Positions 1-7,388 of a DNA stretch of 7,512 nucleotides are shown piece by piece (within the stretch, counting starts at the first letter, position 1; every line of letters starts with the position of its first letter). The notes under the pieces were generated by a model. That model saw only the letters and a list, made by a program, of their open reading frames with translations, had not been told where the DNA came from and did not search any database. This DNA is from Treponema sp. (GTDB taxonomy: Bacteria > Spirochaetota > Spirochaetia > Treponematales > Breznakiellaceae). Location: positions 1 to 7,512 of the forward strand of contig JAISOR010000248.1 in the NCBI GenBank assembly GCA_031275535.1, written 5' to 3'. Both the position numbers and the translations under genes were made by a program.

Positions 1-77
1 TCTATGCCTTCTCCCCGGAGGCTTTCGATACACTGCACGGAACAGGGGGCGCAGCAGGTATGCAGCAAGAGTTTCAT
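1..77 (-). CDS. queH: Epoxyqueuosine reductase QueH, N-terminal part (runs off the left edge)
   Basis: Partial gene: the ATG and 25 codons are visible and the frame is open to the window edge. The translation starts MKLLLHTCCAPCSVQCIESL, which matches the start of the QueH (DUF208) family: a hydrophobic strand followed by H-x-C-C-A-P-C-S. In this family the adjacent cysteines (here Cys8-Cys9) help bind an iron-sulfur cluster, and the enzyme reduces epoxyqueuosine to queuosine in tRNA, replacing the cobalamin enzyme QueG. No Shine-Dalgarno sequence precedes the ATG. Instead a TATACT box ends 6 bases upstream, suggesting leaderless transcription. The gene lies downstream of the ATP synthase operon on the same strand, separated by a terminator-like hairpin, so it is probably a separate transcription unit. 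The family call rests on the N-terminal motif only; the rest of the protein is outside the window. Confidence 0.85.
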   Translation of the reverse strand, partial: MKLLLHTCCAPCSVQCIESLRGEGI

Positions 78-83
78 GGGACC

Positions 84-113
84 AGTATAGCCCGGCGGCG
101 GGCTATTCGGCAA
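84..113 (-). promoter_or_regulatory. Putative sigma70-type promoter of queH
   Basis: Read on the minus strand, TTGCCG (positions 113-108) and TATACT (89-84) are separated by 18 bases. They match the TTGACA and TATAAT consensus at 4 and 5 of 6 positions. The -10 box ends 6 bases before the queH ATG, so the expected start point falls at or next to the A of the start codon. A weaker alternative further upstream (TTGAAC, 17 bases, GAGAAT) would give a short leader containing the hairpin at 87-106 but still no ribosome binding site. Confidence 0.45.
87..106. repeat. 8-bp inverted repeat within the queH promoter
   Basis: ATAGCCCG and CGGGCTAT form a perfect dyad around a 4-base centre (GCGG). It fills the spacer between the putative -35 and -10 boxes of queH and overlaps the -10 box. 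No T-run follows on either strand, so it does not look like a terminator. An operator for a DNA-binding regulator is a reasonable guess; an RNA hairpin is the alternative if transcription starts further upstream. Confidence 0.5.
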
Positions 114-144
114 TTCTCACTTTAAGAAAAGTTTAGTTCAATCT

Positions 145-213
145 AAAAATGATCCCATTGTTTTGACAGAGCAGATCGTCTTAATACGTTATGGTAACAA
201 TGGGGTCATTTTT
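145..213. repeat. Large inverted repeat, 18-bp arms around a 33-base centre
   Basis: The left arm AAAAATGATCCCATTGTT (145-162) pairs with AACAATGGGGTCATTTTT (196-213) at 18 positions, one of them a G-T pair. The 33-base centre (163-195) contains TTGACA and a small GTTA-TGG-TAAC dyad. The arms end in A5 and T5, so a transcript from either strand would form a stem ending in U residues. It lies between the ATP synthase terminator and the queH promoter. It could be a second bidirectional terminator, a structured RNA or a remnant of a short mobile element with terminal inverted repeats. No flanking target duplication was seen. Confidence 0.6.
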
Positions 214-222
214 TACTATAAT
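194..222 (+). promoter_or_regulatory. Plus-strand promoter candidate
   Basis: A perfect TATAAT (217-222) lies 17 bases after GTAACA (194-199), which matches TTGACA at 4 of 6 positions. Transcription would start near 229-231 and run toward the hairpin at 263-300, which is followed by a T-run on this strand. No convincing gene lies downstream: the region beyond the hairpin is antisense to atpC. The -35 box is part of the right arm of the large inverted repeat. Confidence 0.3.
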
Positions 223-262
223 CATACCCTATTTTTTACCGTGATTCTAAGGTTTTCCAGGG

Positions 263-305
263 AGAAAAGATGCCCGGAAGATTTTTTAGGCATCTTTTCT
301 TTTTT
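263..305. terminator. Hairpin terminator behind the ATP synthase operon, probably bidirectional
   Basis: A 12-bp perfect stem (263-274 with 289-300; arms AGAAAAGATGCC and GGCATCTTTTCT) encloses a 14-base loop. On the plus strand it runs straight into six T residues (300-305), a textbook intrinsic terminator. On the minus strand the shorter stem AGATGCC/GGCATCT is followed by TTTCT, so it can also end the atp transcript, 34 bases past the atpC stop. This is the only terminator-like hairpin near the operon's 3' end apart from the large inverted repeat at 145-213. Confidence 0.7.
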
Positions 306-333
306 GTCTGTTTAAACCGAGAATTACTGCGGG

Positions 334-776
334 CTATTGAGGAGGGGCCCCTACGGGGCCGGGTGTTTTTTCCCCCAGGGCAAAAACCTTTAGCCGCATC
401 TCTGCCCGGGCGAGTCTTTCCCTGGCATTGTCTATCTCAAACTTAAAGGCGCTGGTTTTAAGGGTTTCCCCGGCCTGTTGTTTCGCGGCCCCGGCGCGGG
501 CAGTATCAATTTCCCCGGGCCATTCCGCGGCGTCCACCAGGAGGACCGCCTTTTTTTCCTTAACTTCCAGGATGCCCTCGGTGGTAAAGGCGGCCCGCCA
601 TCGGCCTTCTTCATCCTTGATTCTTAAAATTCCCGTCCGCACCGGGGCGGTAAAGGGGGAGTGATGGGCATAGACGCAGATTTCCCCATCCAGCAGGCTA
701 AGGATTAGGGCCTCCACGGCCCCGGAGAAAAAGAGCCGGTACGGGGTATGCACCTCCAGGGTAAAGGTTCCGGCCA

Positions 777-777
<1 letters not shown>
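334..777 (-). CDS. atpC: ATP synthase F1, epsilon subunit
   Basis: A 147-residue protein of the F1 central stalk that couples rotation to catalysis and can inhibit ATP hydrolysis. Residues 1 to about 88 show the N-terminal beta-sandwich pattern (FTLEVHTP at 5-12, DGE at 30-32, TGILRI at 48-53, DAAE at 82-85). Residues from about 90 form the C-terminal helical part. IDTARA at 90-95 fits the I(L)DxxRA motif that in other bacteria binds ATP and controls the inhibitory conformation. The tail (135-147) is rich in Gly and Pro and extends past the usual end. The ATG overlaps the atpD stop by one base (TGATG), with AAGGA 6 bases upstream inside atpD, so translation is probably coupled. It is the last gene of the operon. 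Confidence 0.95.
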
Positions 778-2270
<1,493 letters not shown>

Positions 2271-2283
2271 TCATTCCTCTCTT

Positions 2284-3168
2284 TCAAGTTAACGCTGCGG
2301 AACCGGAAATTATCTCCGACATTTCCTGGGTAATCCCCGCCTGGCGTACCCGGTTATAGTGTATGCGCAGGGAAGCCAGCATGTCCTCCGCGCTCTTTGA
2401 GGCCTCGTCCATGGCGGCCATCCGGGCGCTCTGCTCACTCACATAGGCCTCTACCAGGGCGCCGTAGATTATTCCCTTAATATACAGGGGGGCCAGGGCG
2501 TCAAAGACCGCATTCCCCGAGGGAAGATATTCAAACCGGATAAGGGCCTGCTTTTTTGTTTCCCCCGGGCTTGAATTTAGCCGTATCTTTTCCATGTTGA
2601 GGGGCAAAATCTGCCGGGATTCGGGGACCAGTTTTATGGTACTATACATGTGGGTATAGACGATATGGACCTCGTCAAAAACACCCCATAAATACTGGGA
2701 GATGATAAAATCCGTAATCTCTTTAGCGTCATCAATTTCCGGCAGCCGGGACTTAAAAGAAAAATTTTCGAGGATCAAATAGGGAGAATGGATAAAGTAC
2801 CGGTACCCCACGGCGCCGATGAGGATCAACAGGGGATTGGAAAGTTCCTCGCAGAGCTTATTCACCTGCCGGAAGATGTTGGCGTTGTATCCCCCCGCAA
2901 GCCCCCGGTCGCTGGTAACGACGAGGACCGCGGAACGGGACTTGTCCTTTTTGTCCTTCCTGCCCAAAAAATCACTTTCCACGCCGCCGGCCCCGGACAA
3001 GATATCGTCCATTGATTTTTGGATACGGCTAAAAAAGGGCTCCGTGTCCTCCAGGACCCGCCGGCCCTTTCGGAGTTTTGCGGTGGAGATAAGGTTCATC
3101 GCCTTGGTAACCTGCAGGGTTTGGGTAATAGCCCGCATCCGCAGCCGTACATCCCGTAAATTGGCCAT
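2284..3168 (-). CDS. atpG: ATP synthase F1, gamma subunit
   Basis: A 294-residue rotor shaft that transmits c-ring rotation to the beta subunits. The N-terminal helix (MANLRDVRLRMRAIT and following, with TKAMNLISTAKLRK at 21-34) and the C-terminal helix (NRVRQAGITQEMSEIISGSAAL near the end) are the conserved coiled-coil that enters the alpha3-beta3 head. Between them lie the family motif SDRGLAGGYN (86-95) and SEQSARMAAMDEAS, the start of the C-terminal helix. Length is normal for bacteria, and there is no sign of the cysteine-bearing redox insert of chloroplast gamma. The start follows AGGAG by 6 bases, and that site overlaps the atpA stop codon. It lies 9 bases after atpA. Confidence 0.96.
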   Translation of the reverse strand: MANLRDVRLRMRAITQTLQVTKAMNLISTAKLRKGRRVLEDTEPFFSRIQKSMDDILSGAGGVESDFLGRKDKKDKSRSAVLVVTSDRGLAGGYNANIFRQVNKLCEELSNPLLILIGAVGYRYFIHSPYLILENFSFKSRLPEIDDAKEITDFIISQYLWGVFDEVHIVYTHMYSTIKLVPESRQILPLNMEKIRLNSSPGETKKQALIRFEYLPSGNAVFDALAPLYIKGIIYGALVEAYVSEQSARMAAMDEASKSAEDMLASLRIHYNRVRQAGITQEMSEIISGSAALT

Positions 3169-3177
3169 CCCCCGCTC

Positions 3178-4680
3178 CTACTGCTTCTGCAGCTTATAGC
3201 TTTCTATGGCGGAGACCAGTTCCTCCTCAATCTCCGTGGTAATGGCCCCGGCCTTGGCTATGGCCGCGGGGATCCCGCTATACCGCATCCGTAGATATTC
3301 CGGGAAGCCCCGGATAAAACCGGGCATCTTGGGAAGGGGGACATCCATAAGGTAACCGTTTACGGAAATAAACAGAATAGCCGCCTGTTCTTCCATAGAA
3401 ATAGGGGAAAACTGAGGCTGTTTAAGGACCTCCATGAGCCGTTCCCCCTGCCCCAGTTTGTCCTGGGTGGCCTTGTCCAGATCGCTGCCGAACTGGGCAA
3501 AGGCGGCCATCTCCCGGTATTGGGCAAGGTCCAGCCGCAGCCGCCCCGAGACCTTGCGGATGGCCTTGGACTGGGCCGCACCCCCGACCCGGCTTACCGA
3601 AAGGCCCACATCCACCGCGGGCCGGAAGCCGGAATTGAAAAGTTCCGAATCCAGAAACACCTGTCCATCGGTAATGGAAATGACATTGGTGGGGATATAC
3701 GAGGAAATGTCCCCCGCCTGGGTCTCGACGATGGGGAGGGCCGTGATGGAACCGCCTCCCTTTTCGGGGGAAAGCTTCGCCGCCCGTTCCAAAAGCCGGG
3801 AATGGAGATAAAACACATCCCCGGGAAAGGCCTCCCGTCCGGGGGGCCGGCGGAGGAGGAGGCTCAGGGCCCGGTAGGCCACGGCGTGTTTGGAAAGATC
3901 GTCATATACCACCAGGAGATCCTTCCCGGTGTGCATAAAATGTTCCGCCATGGCCACCGCGGAATAGGGGGCCAGATACTGGAGGGCCGCGGAATCCGAA
4001 GCGGAGGCTAGAACCACAAAGGTATAATCCATGGCGCCGAAGCGTTCAAGGTTTTTGATGATCGCCGCCACGGAGGATGATTTTTGCCCAATGGCGCAGT
4101 ACACACAGTACACATCCTTGCCCTTCTGATTGATGATGGCGTCGATGGCCAGGGCGGTCTTTCCGGTTTGGCGGTCCCCGATGATGAGTTCCCGCTGTCC
4201 CCTGCCTATGGGGATCATGGAGTCCACCGAAAGGATCCCGGTTTGCAGGGGTTCATCCACACTGCCCCGGTCTATAACCGGCGGGGCGGGGGCTTCCACC
4301 GGAAGGTACTCCGCCACGTCCAGGGGGCCCTTGCCGTCTATGACCTCCCCCAGGGGATTCACCACCCGGCCCAATAGGGCGGGCCCCGCCGGAACGGATA
4401 CCACCCGGCCGGTGCCCCGGACTTCCTCGCCGTCCTTTACCAGGGATTCCCCGCTTAAAAGCACACAGCCCACCCCGTCTTCCACCAGGTTTAACACAAT
4501 CCCGGCGGCTCCGGAGGCAAATTCTACCAACTCGCCGTATATGGCCTTATTCAGTCCGTAGACGGTGGCCACCCCATCGCCCACCAGGGCAACAAAACCC
4601 ACGGAATCGGAAGAAGGCTTGCCTTCCCAATGTTCAATCTGTTCCTGTAAGACCTTGGTCAGGTCCCCGAAATCTACCAT
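3178..4680 (-). CDS. atpA: ATP synthase F1, alpha subunit
   Basis: A 500-residue non-catalytic nucleotide-binding subunit of the F1 head. It has Walker A GDRQTGKT (168-175), a Walker B strand LLVVYDD (255-261) and the family signature from Pro354 to Ser363. Arg364 in SVSRVGG is the arginine finger that completes the catalytic site on the neighbouring beta subunit. The N-terminal stretch before the crown barrel ([16 protein letters not shown], 28-43) is normal and would bind delta. Length agrees with the family (about 500-513). The ATG overlaps the 3' end of atpH by 7 bases and is preceded by GGAGG at 6 bases, a strong site, so the start is secure. Confidence 0.97.
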   Translation of the reverse strand: MVDFGDLTKVLQEQIEHWEGKPSSDSVGFVALVGDGVATVYGLNKAIYGELVEFASGAAGIVLNLVEDGVGCVLLSGESLVKDGEEVRGTGRVVSVPAGPALLGRVVNPLGEVIDGKGPLDVAEYLPVEAPAPPVIDRGSVDEPLQTGILSVDSMIPIGRGQRELIIGDRQTGKTALAIDAIINQKGKDVYCVYCAIGQKSSSVAAIIKNLERFGAMDYTFVVLASASDSAALQYLAPYSAVAMAEHFMHTGKDLLVVYDDLSKHAVAYRALSLLLRRPPGREAFPGDVFYLHSRLLERAAKLSPEKGGGSITALPIVETQAGDISSYIPTNVISITDGQVFLDSELFNSGFRPAVDVGLSVSRVGGAAQSKAIRKVSGRLRLDLAQYREMAAFAQFGSDLDKATQDKLGQGERLMEVLKQPQFSPISMEEQAAILFISVNGYLMDVPLPKMPGFIRGFPEYLRMRYSGIPAAIAKAGAITTEIEEELVSAIESYKLQKQ

Positions 4681-5255
4681 GCAATTCCTCCGGGGGCGGC
4701 TTGTAGATCCGCCGCCATTTTTTGTATCTGTCCCCGCAGGCTGGCGTCCAGGAATTCACTTCCTATACACAGCCTGCACCCGCCCAGGAGTTCCGGAACT
4801 ATCCGTATAAGGAGTTTAAACCCCAAGGCGCCGGTCTTTTTTTGCAGCCCCCTCTTTAGGGCCTCCTGAAATTCCCCGTCCGGGGGAAAGGGGGTTTCCA
4901 CCGTAACCGTAAGGATACCCTTTCTATGATCCAGGATCTTCTCTATTTCCTGAATGGCCGCCCCGCTGTGATGAAAAAGGCCCTTGCGTACCAAAAGGAT
5001 GATAAACCGGCGGGCCGCCCTTAAACCCGGAGAGGCCGCGGTTTCCGGGGAAAGACGGGCTTTTTCTATGGCCGCCTGTATCATCCGGTCTAATTGGGCG
5101 GCGGCGGTACTGCCGGAAACCACTCCGGGGATACGGCTTACCTGGGGGCAGATCTCCTTTAAAACCGCGAGCCCCTCCCCGGCGGCATCAAGGACGGCGC
5201 CGGGGGCCTCACAGGCATTGATAAAAGCGGCGGCCCAGCGCTCCGGGGCAAACAT
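4674..5255 (-). CDS. atpH: ATP synthase delta subunit (stator cap)
   Basis: A 193-residue peripheral-stalk subunit that links the b dimer to the top of the alpha3-beta3 head. The family is weakly conserved, but the pattern is clear: an N-terminal helical domain beginning [10 protein letters not shown], the central segment [20 protein letters not shown] (82-101), the strand [13 protein letters not shown] (113-125) and the C-terminal motif [20 protein letters not shown] (155-174), equivalent to the usual GG-x(4)-IG-x(3)-D-x-S-[LV]-RG. The N-terminal helical domain has a longer, Ala/Gly-rich connection than many homologues. The ATG lies 1 base after the atpF stop with AGGA 8 bases upstream; the gene end overlaps atpA by 7 bases. 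Confidence 0.93.
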   Translation of the reverse strand: MFAPERWAAAFINACEAPGAVLDAAGEGLAVLKEICPQVSRIPGVVSGSTAAAQLDRMIQAAIEKARLSPETAASPGLRAARRFIILLVRKGLFHHSGAAIQEIEKILDHRKGILTVTVETPFPPDGEFQEALKRGLQKKTGALGFKLLIRIVPELLGGCRLCIGSEFLDASLRGQIQKMAADLQAAPGGIAW

Positions 5256-5256
5256 A

Positions 5257-5745
5257 CTAGCGGTCCTTACCTAGTTCCTGGAGAAGCAGCGCCGCATAAC
5301 GCCGGGCATCTTCCTGATTAAGCTCCCGCTGCAGGAGCCGGCTGGAGGCGCTGATAACCAGGGCGGCGGCCTCGGCCCTAAAGACGGCCATGGCGGCTTT
5401 CTGTTCCGCCTCCAGCCGCTTCCGGGCGGCGGCAAGCAAATTCTCCGCCTCCGCCTTTCCCTCCGCGACTATCCGGTCCGCCTGTTCCTGGGCCGTTTCC
5501 CGGGCTGAACGGATAATAGTCTCCGCCTCTTCCTCCGCGTGTTTTAAAGAGTCCTCGTATTGCTGATGCAGCAGCTTGGCCTGACTCTTATCTTTTTCCG
5601 CCTGTTCAATATCATCCTGAATCTTTTTTGCCCGGTCTTCCATGAATTTGGTAACCGGCTTAAACAGAATGGCCCGTAAAATAAAAAACAGGATCCCGAT
5701 ATTGATGATGGTGATAAGAAAGGTCGCCAGATTGGGACTAATCAT
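5257..5745 (-). CDS. atpF: ATP synthase Fo, b subunit (peripheral stalk)
   Basis: A 162-residue stator protein anchored in the inner membrane. Residues about 7-26 form one transmembrane helix (ATFLITIINIGILFFILRAI), followed by the conserved membrane-exit segment LFKPVTKFMEDR and a long charged helix from about 35 to 140, rich in Glu, Lys, Ala and Gln, which dimerises as a coiled coil. The C-terminal part (about 125-162) would bind delta. Length matches the family (155-170). There is only one b-type gene, so the stalk is a homodimer, unlike the b/b' pair of cyanobacteria. The ATG is 10 bases after atpE and has only a weak ribosome binding site (GGAT), which fits lower synthesis than the c subunit. 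Confidence 0.96.
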   Translation of the reverse strand: MISPNLATFLITIINIGILFFILRAILFKPVTKFMEDRAKKIQDDIEQAEKDKSQAKLLHQQYEDSLKHAEEEAETIIRSARETAQEQADRIVAEGKAEAENLLAAARKRLEAEQKAAMAVFRAEAAALVISASSRLLQRELNQEDARRYAALLLQELGKDR

Positions 5746-5755
5746 GATATATCCG

Positions 5756-5974
5756 TTATGTTACTATTATAAGGATAGAAACAACAAATCCATAGATAGC
5801 CGTAGCCTCCGCCAGGGCAATGCCCAGGAAGAACACGGTTTGTATCTTTCCCGAGGCCTCGGGTTGCCGGGAAATAGCCTCCGCGGTTTTACCCGTGGCG
5901 ATTCCTATTCCGATTCCGGCCCCAAGACCGGCGATTACCGCAATACCCGCCCCAATCAGATGTATCAATTCCAT
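5756..5974 (-). CDS. atpE: ATP synthase Fo, c subunit (rotor ring)
   Basis: A 72-residue hairpin of two membrane helices; 8 to 17 copies form the rotor ring in known enzymes. Helix 1 carries the unbroken glycine series GLGAGIGIG (16-24). The polar loop is SRQPEASG (35-42), which contacts gamma and epsilon. Helix 2 holds the ion-carrying carboxylate Glu56 in ALAEATAIYG. In sodium-type rings a Gln in helix 1 and a Ser after the Glu complete the site; here these positions are Ile23 and Ala57, so proton coupling is likely. Thr58 is retained. The protein is slightly short (usual 75-85) because the C-terminal end stops soon after helix 2. AAGGAG lies 6 bases before the ATG, the strongest site in the operon. 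Confidence 0.97.
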   Translation of the reverse strand: MELIHLIGAGIAVIAGLGAGIGIGIATGKTAEAISRQPEASGKIQTVFFLGIALAEATAIYGFVVSILIIVT

Positions 5975-5980
5975 ATCATA

Positions 5981-5986
5981 CTCCTT
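5981..5986 (-). promoter_or_regulatory. Strong ribosome binding site of atpE
   Basis: AAGGAG on the minus strand with a 6-base, AT-rich spacer to the ATG (spacer TATGAT), within an A/T-rich unstructured stretch. The neighbouring atpB and atpF sites are clearly weaker (AGG and GGAT). This fits the need for many c subunits per complex from one polycistronic mRNA. Confidence 0.8.
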
Positions 5987-6001
5987 ATTAATTTATCTAT
6001 G

Positions 6002-6016
6002 CAGGACTGGATCCTG
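6002..6016 (-). other. Small hairpin in the atpB-atpE gap
   Basis: On the minus strand CAGGA and TCCTG form a 5-bp stem around a 5-base loop, directly preceded by the 10-bp palindrome AAAGATCTTT (6017-6026). It lies in the only sizeable spacer of the operon (5975-6041), upstream of the atpE ribosome binding site. No T-run follows, so it is not a terminator. It could stabilise or mark a cleavage point in the mRNA; this is inferred from position only. Confidence 0.35.
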
Positions 6017-6041
6017 AAAGATCTTTACGTACAACAGGCGC

Positions 6042-6800
6042 CTAGGTTTCTACCGCCTCGGCAACAAACAGCACCGTAAGGAAGGTAAAAACCGTGGCCT
6101 GAATCAGGCCGTCCAAAATATCAAAATAAATAGACAGCAGCGCCGGAACAAACACCGGGATAGGAAGGACCTTTTCTATTAACAGCATGATGATATAGCC
6201 CCCCAGGATATTACCGAAAAGCCGGAGGCAGAGCGACGCGGGGCGAATAATATACTCCAGCAGGTTAAAGGGCAGCATCATAGGAACCGGATGCAAGAGG
6301 TTCTTCGCCCAGCCCTTTATCCCCCGGGCCCGGAGGCCGCCAATCAAAACCATTAAGATAGACACCACCGCCAGGGCCGCGGTCAGGTTAATATCTCTGG
6401 TAGGGGGTTTAATAACAAAATCCGGTTCAAGATTAAAAAGCGGGATCGAAAGGGGGGAAAACATCGGTATCAGATTCGATAAAAGCAGAAACAAGAAGAG
6501 GGTTCCAATATAGGGGCCGTAGACCCTGGCCCGCCGGCCAAAGTGTTCCCGGGAAAGATTATTGAGGAATTCCACGGCGGCTTCCAGAACAGCCTGGGCG
6601 CCCCGGGGAATTTGCCGTAAATTACGGGTCAAAAACAGGGAGGCGATGATTAAAATAGCCATTACAAGCCAGGAGATGATCACCGTCTCGTTGACAGCTA
6701 TGGAAGAAATTTCCAGGCCGAAAAGGGAAATCGGTTTACCCCCCGGAACAGGGATGGAAAAAAAAACTCTAAACTCTTCCAGAGATTCCTTAATATCCAT
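6042..6800 (-). CDS. atpB: ATP synthase Fo, a subunit (ion channel)
   Basis: A 252-residue integral membrane protein providing the two half-channels for ions beside the c-ring. Hydrophobic helices are seen at about 38-57, 98-118, 140-156, the long pair 172-210 and 214-248. Diagnostic motifs: PTRDINLT (133-140), then SLCLRLFGN with the essential Arg193 (equivalent to E. coli Arg210), and GLIQATVFTFLTVL with Gln234 (E. coli Gln252). Positions equivalent to E. coli Glu219 and His245 are Tyr202 and Asp227, so the polar pair of the channel is arranged differently from E. coli. The ATG follows the upstream gene by 11 bases, with a weak AGG site 9 bases away. Length and N-terminal tail (about 35 residues before helix 1) are normal. 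Confidence 0.96.
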   Translation of the reverse strand: MDIKESLEEFRVFFSIPVPGGKPISLFGLEISSIAVNETVIISWLVMAILIIASLFLTRNLRQIPRGAQAVLEAAVEFLNNLSREHFGRRARVYGPYIGTLFLFLLLSNLIPMFSPLSIPLFNLEPDFVIKPPTRDINLTAALAVVSILMVLIGGLRARGIKGWAKNLLHPVPMMLPFNLLEYIIRPASLCLRLFGNILGGYIIMLLIEKVLPIPVFVPALLSIYFDILDGLIQATVFTFLTVLFVAEAVET

Positions 6801-6811
6801 CTTTTAACCTA

Positions 6812-7327
6812 TCAATCGTTTTTAAAGAAGAAATCATCCTTGAAGTATTTTCGCAATAGTTCTTCCGATATATTATCATTCAGATTCATCTTAGCATAGG
6901 TTTCTTCCAGGAATCCCTTGGTCATATAGAAGGAAGCCAAAAGAAAAAATTCCGCCACCTTGGTTATAAGCCCCATGGCCTGATACATTTTTACCGTATT
7001 ATCCAGGACAAAATCGGTCATAAGGTACTCTATAACAGTCTGCTGGGACAGGTTTACCGCATATATGGCTTCCGACACCGGAAAACCGCTGCCCATCCGT
7101 TCCTTACCCAGCTTGACAAAAAAACCGCCCACCACGCTCCGGTCTAAGCCCCGCTCCAATGAACGGGCTAAAAGGGGGTAAAAGCGGGCGTTTGCTTCTA
7201 TTAAATTATCATTGGTAAGATCATTATAATGTTTCAAATGGGGGGCTTTACGGATTAAATCCTTCCATCGAACTGCTAAATCCCGGGATTTAAAATTCAA
7301 CGTATCGATAAGAACCCTGTCAACCAT
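6812..7327 (-). CDS. Uncharacterised helical protein, RsbRD N-terminal-domain-like, first gene of the atp operon
   Basis: A 171-residue protein not recognised as any ATP synthase component. It has no signal peptide and no clear membrane helix; the most hydrophobic part is 115-138 (MYQAMGLITKVAEFFLLASFYM). It looks all-helical: a conserved-looking Trp21 near the start (AVRWKDLIRKAPHLKHYNDL), then NARFYPLLARSLERG (46-60), then GFPVSEAIYAVNL (81-93). The spacing of these elements, with G-[FV]-P-[VL]-x-E-x(3)-A after a basic helix, resembles the N-terminal domain of RsbR-type stressosome proteins (RsbRD_N), but the STAS domain that would follow is absent. The tail is acidic and Phe-rich (KDDFFFKND). 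It is 11 bases from atpB and so almost surely co-transcribed, in the place usually held by atpI. No ribosome binding site at normal distance (AGAGG is 13 bases away), but a TATACT box ends 6 bases before the ATG. Domain assignment is tentative. Confidence 0.8.
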   Translation of the reverse strand: MVDRVLIDTLNFKSRDLAVRWKDLIRKAPHLKHYNDLTNDNLIEANARFYPLLARSLERGLDRSVVGGFFVKLGKERMGSGFPVSEAIYAVNLSQQTVIEYLMTDFVLDNTVKMYQAMGLITKVAEFFLLASFYMTKGFLEETYAKMNLNDNISEELLRKYFKDDFFFKND

Positions 7328-7329
7328 AG

Positions 7330-7353
7330 AAATAGTATAGCCTCTTACTATTT
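7330..7353. repeat. 8-bp inverted repeat over the operon promoter
   Basis: AAATAGTA (7330-7337) and TACTATTT (7346-7353) are perfect inverted copies with an 8-base spacer, so the half-site centres are 16 bases apart. The dyad covers the putative -10 box and much of the spacer of the minus-strand promoter, and lies in a probably divergent intergenic region. It could be an operator controlling the ATP synthase operon. Confidence 0.5.
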
Positions 7354-7362
7354 TATATGCAA
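7334..7362 (-). promoter_or_regulatory. Putative promoter of the ATP synthase operon
   Basis: On the minus strand TTGCAT (7362-7357) and TATACT (7339-7334) are 17 bases apart. The -10 box matches the consensus at 5 of 6 positions and the -35 box at 3 of 6. The box ends 6 bases before the ATG of the first gene, so the mRNA would start at or next to the start codon. An overlapping TATAAA at 7357-7352 is a second possible -10 box, but it has a poorer -35 and its start point would fall inside the only Shine-Dalgarno-like sequence. Confidence 0.45.
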
Positions 7363-7388
7363 GGCATCCCCCCCGGAAAGGCCGGGCA

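Noticed and set aside
163..192. Perfect TTGACA (163-168) as the -35 box of a plus-strand promoter.
   Set aside because: No acceptable -10 box lies 15-19 bases downstream; the best hexamers (TACGTT, ACGTTA) match poorly, and the sequence is the loop of the large inverted repeat.
270..446. Plus-strand frame of 58 codons starting MPGRFFRHLFFF with a good GGGAG site 5 bases upstream, resembling a Phe-rich attenuator leader peptide.
   Set aside because: Its start lies inside the terminator stem and most of it is antisense to the conserved atpC; no plus-strand biosynthetic gene follows that it could control.
5975..6041. The 67-base atpB-atpE gap as a place for a missing small gene.
   Set aside because: No start with an open frame of useful length; it is accounted for by the atpE ribosome binding site and a small hairpin.
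7365..7386. GC-rich inverted sequence CCCGG/CCGGG as a terminator of a gene outside the right edge.
   Set aside because: The stem is only 5 bp and no T-run follows on either strand.
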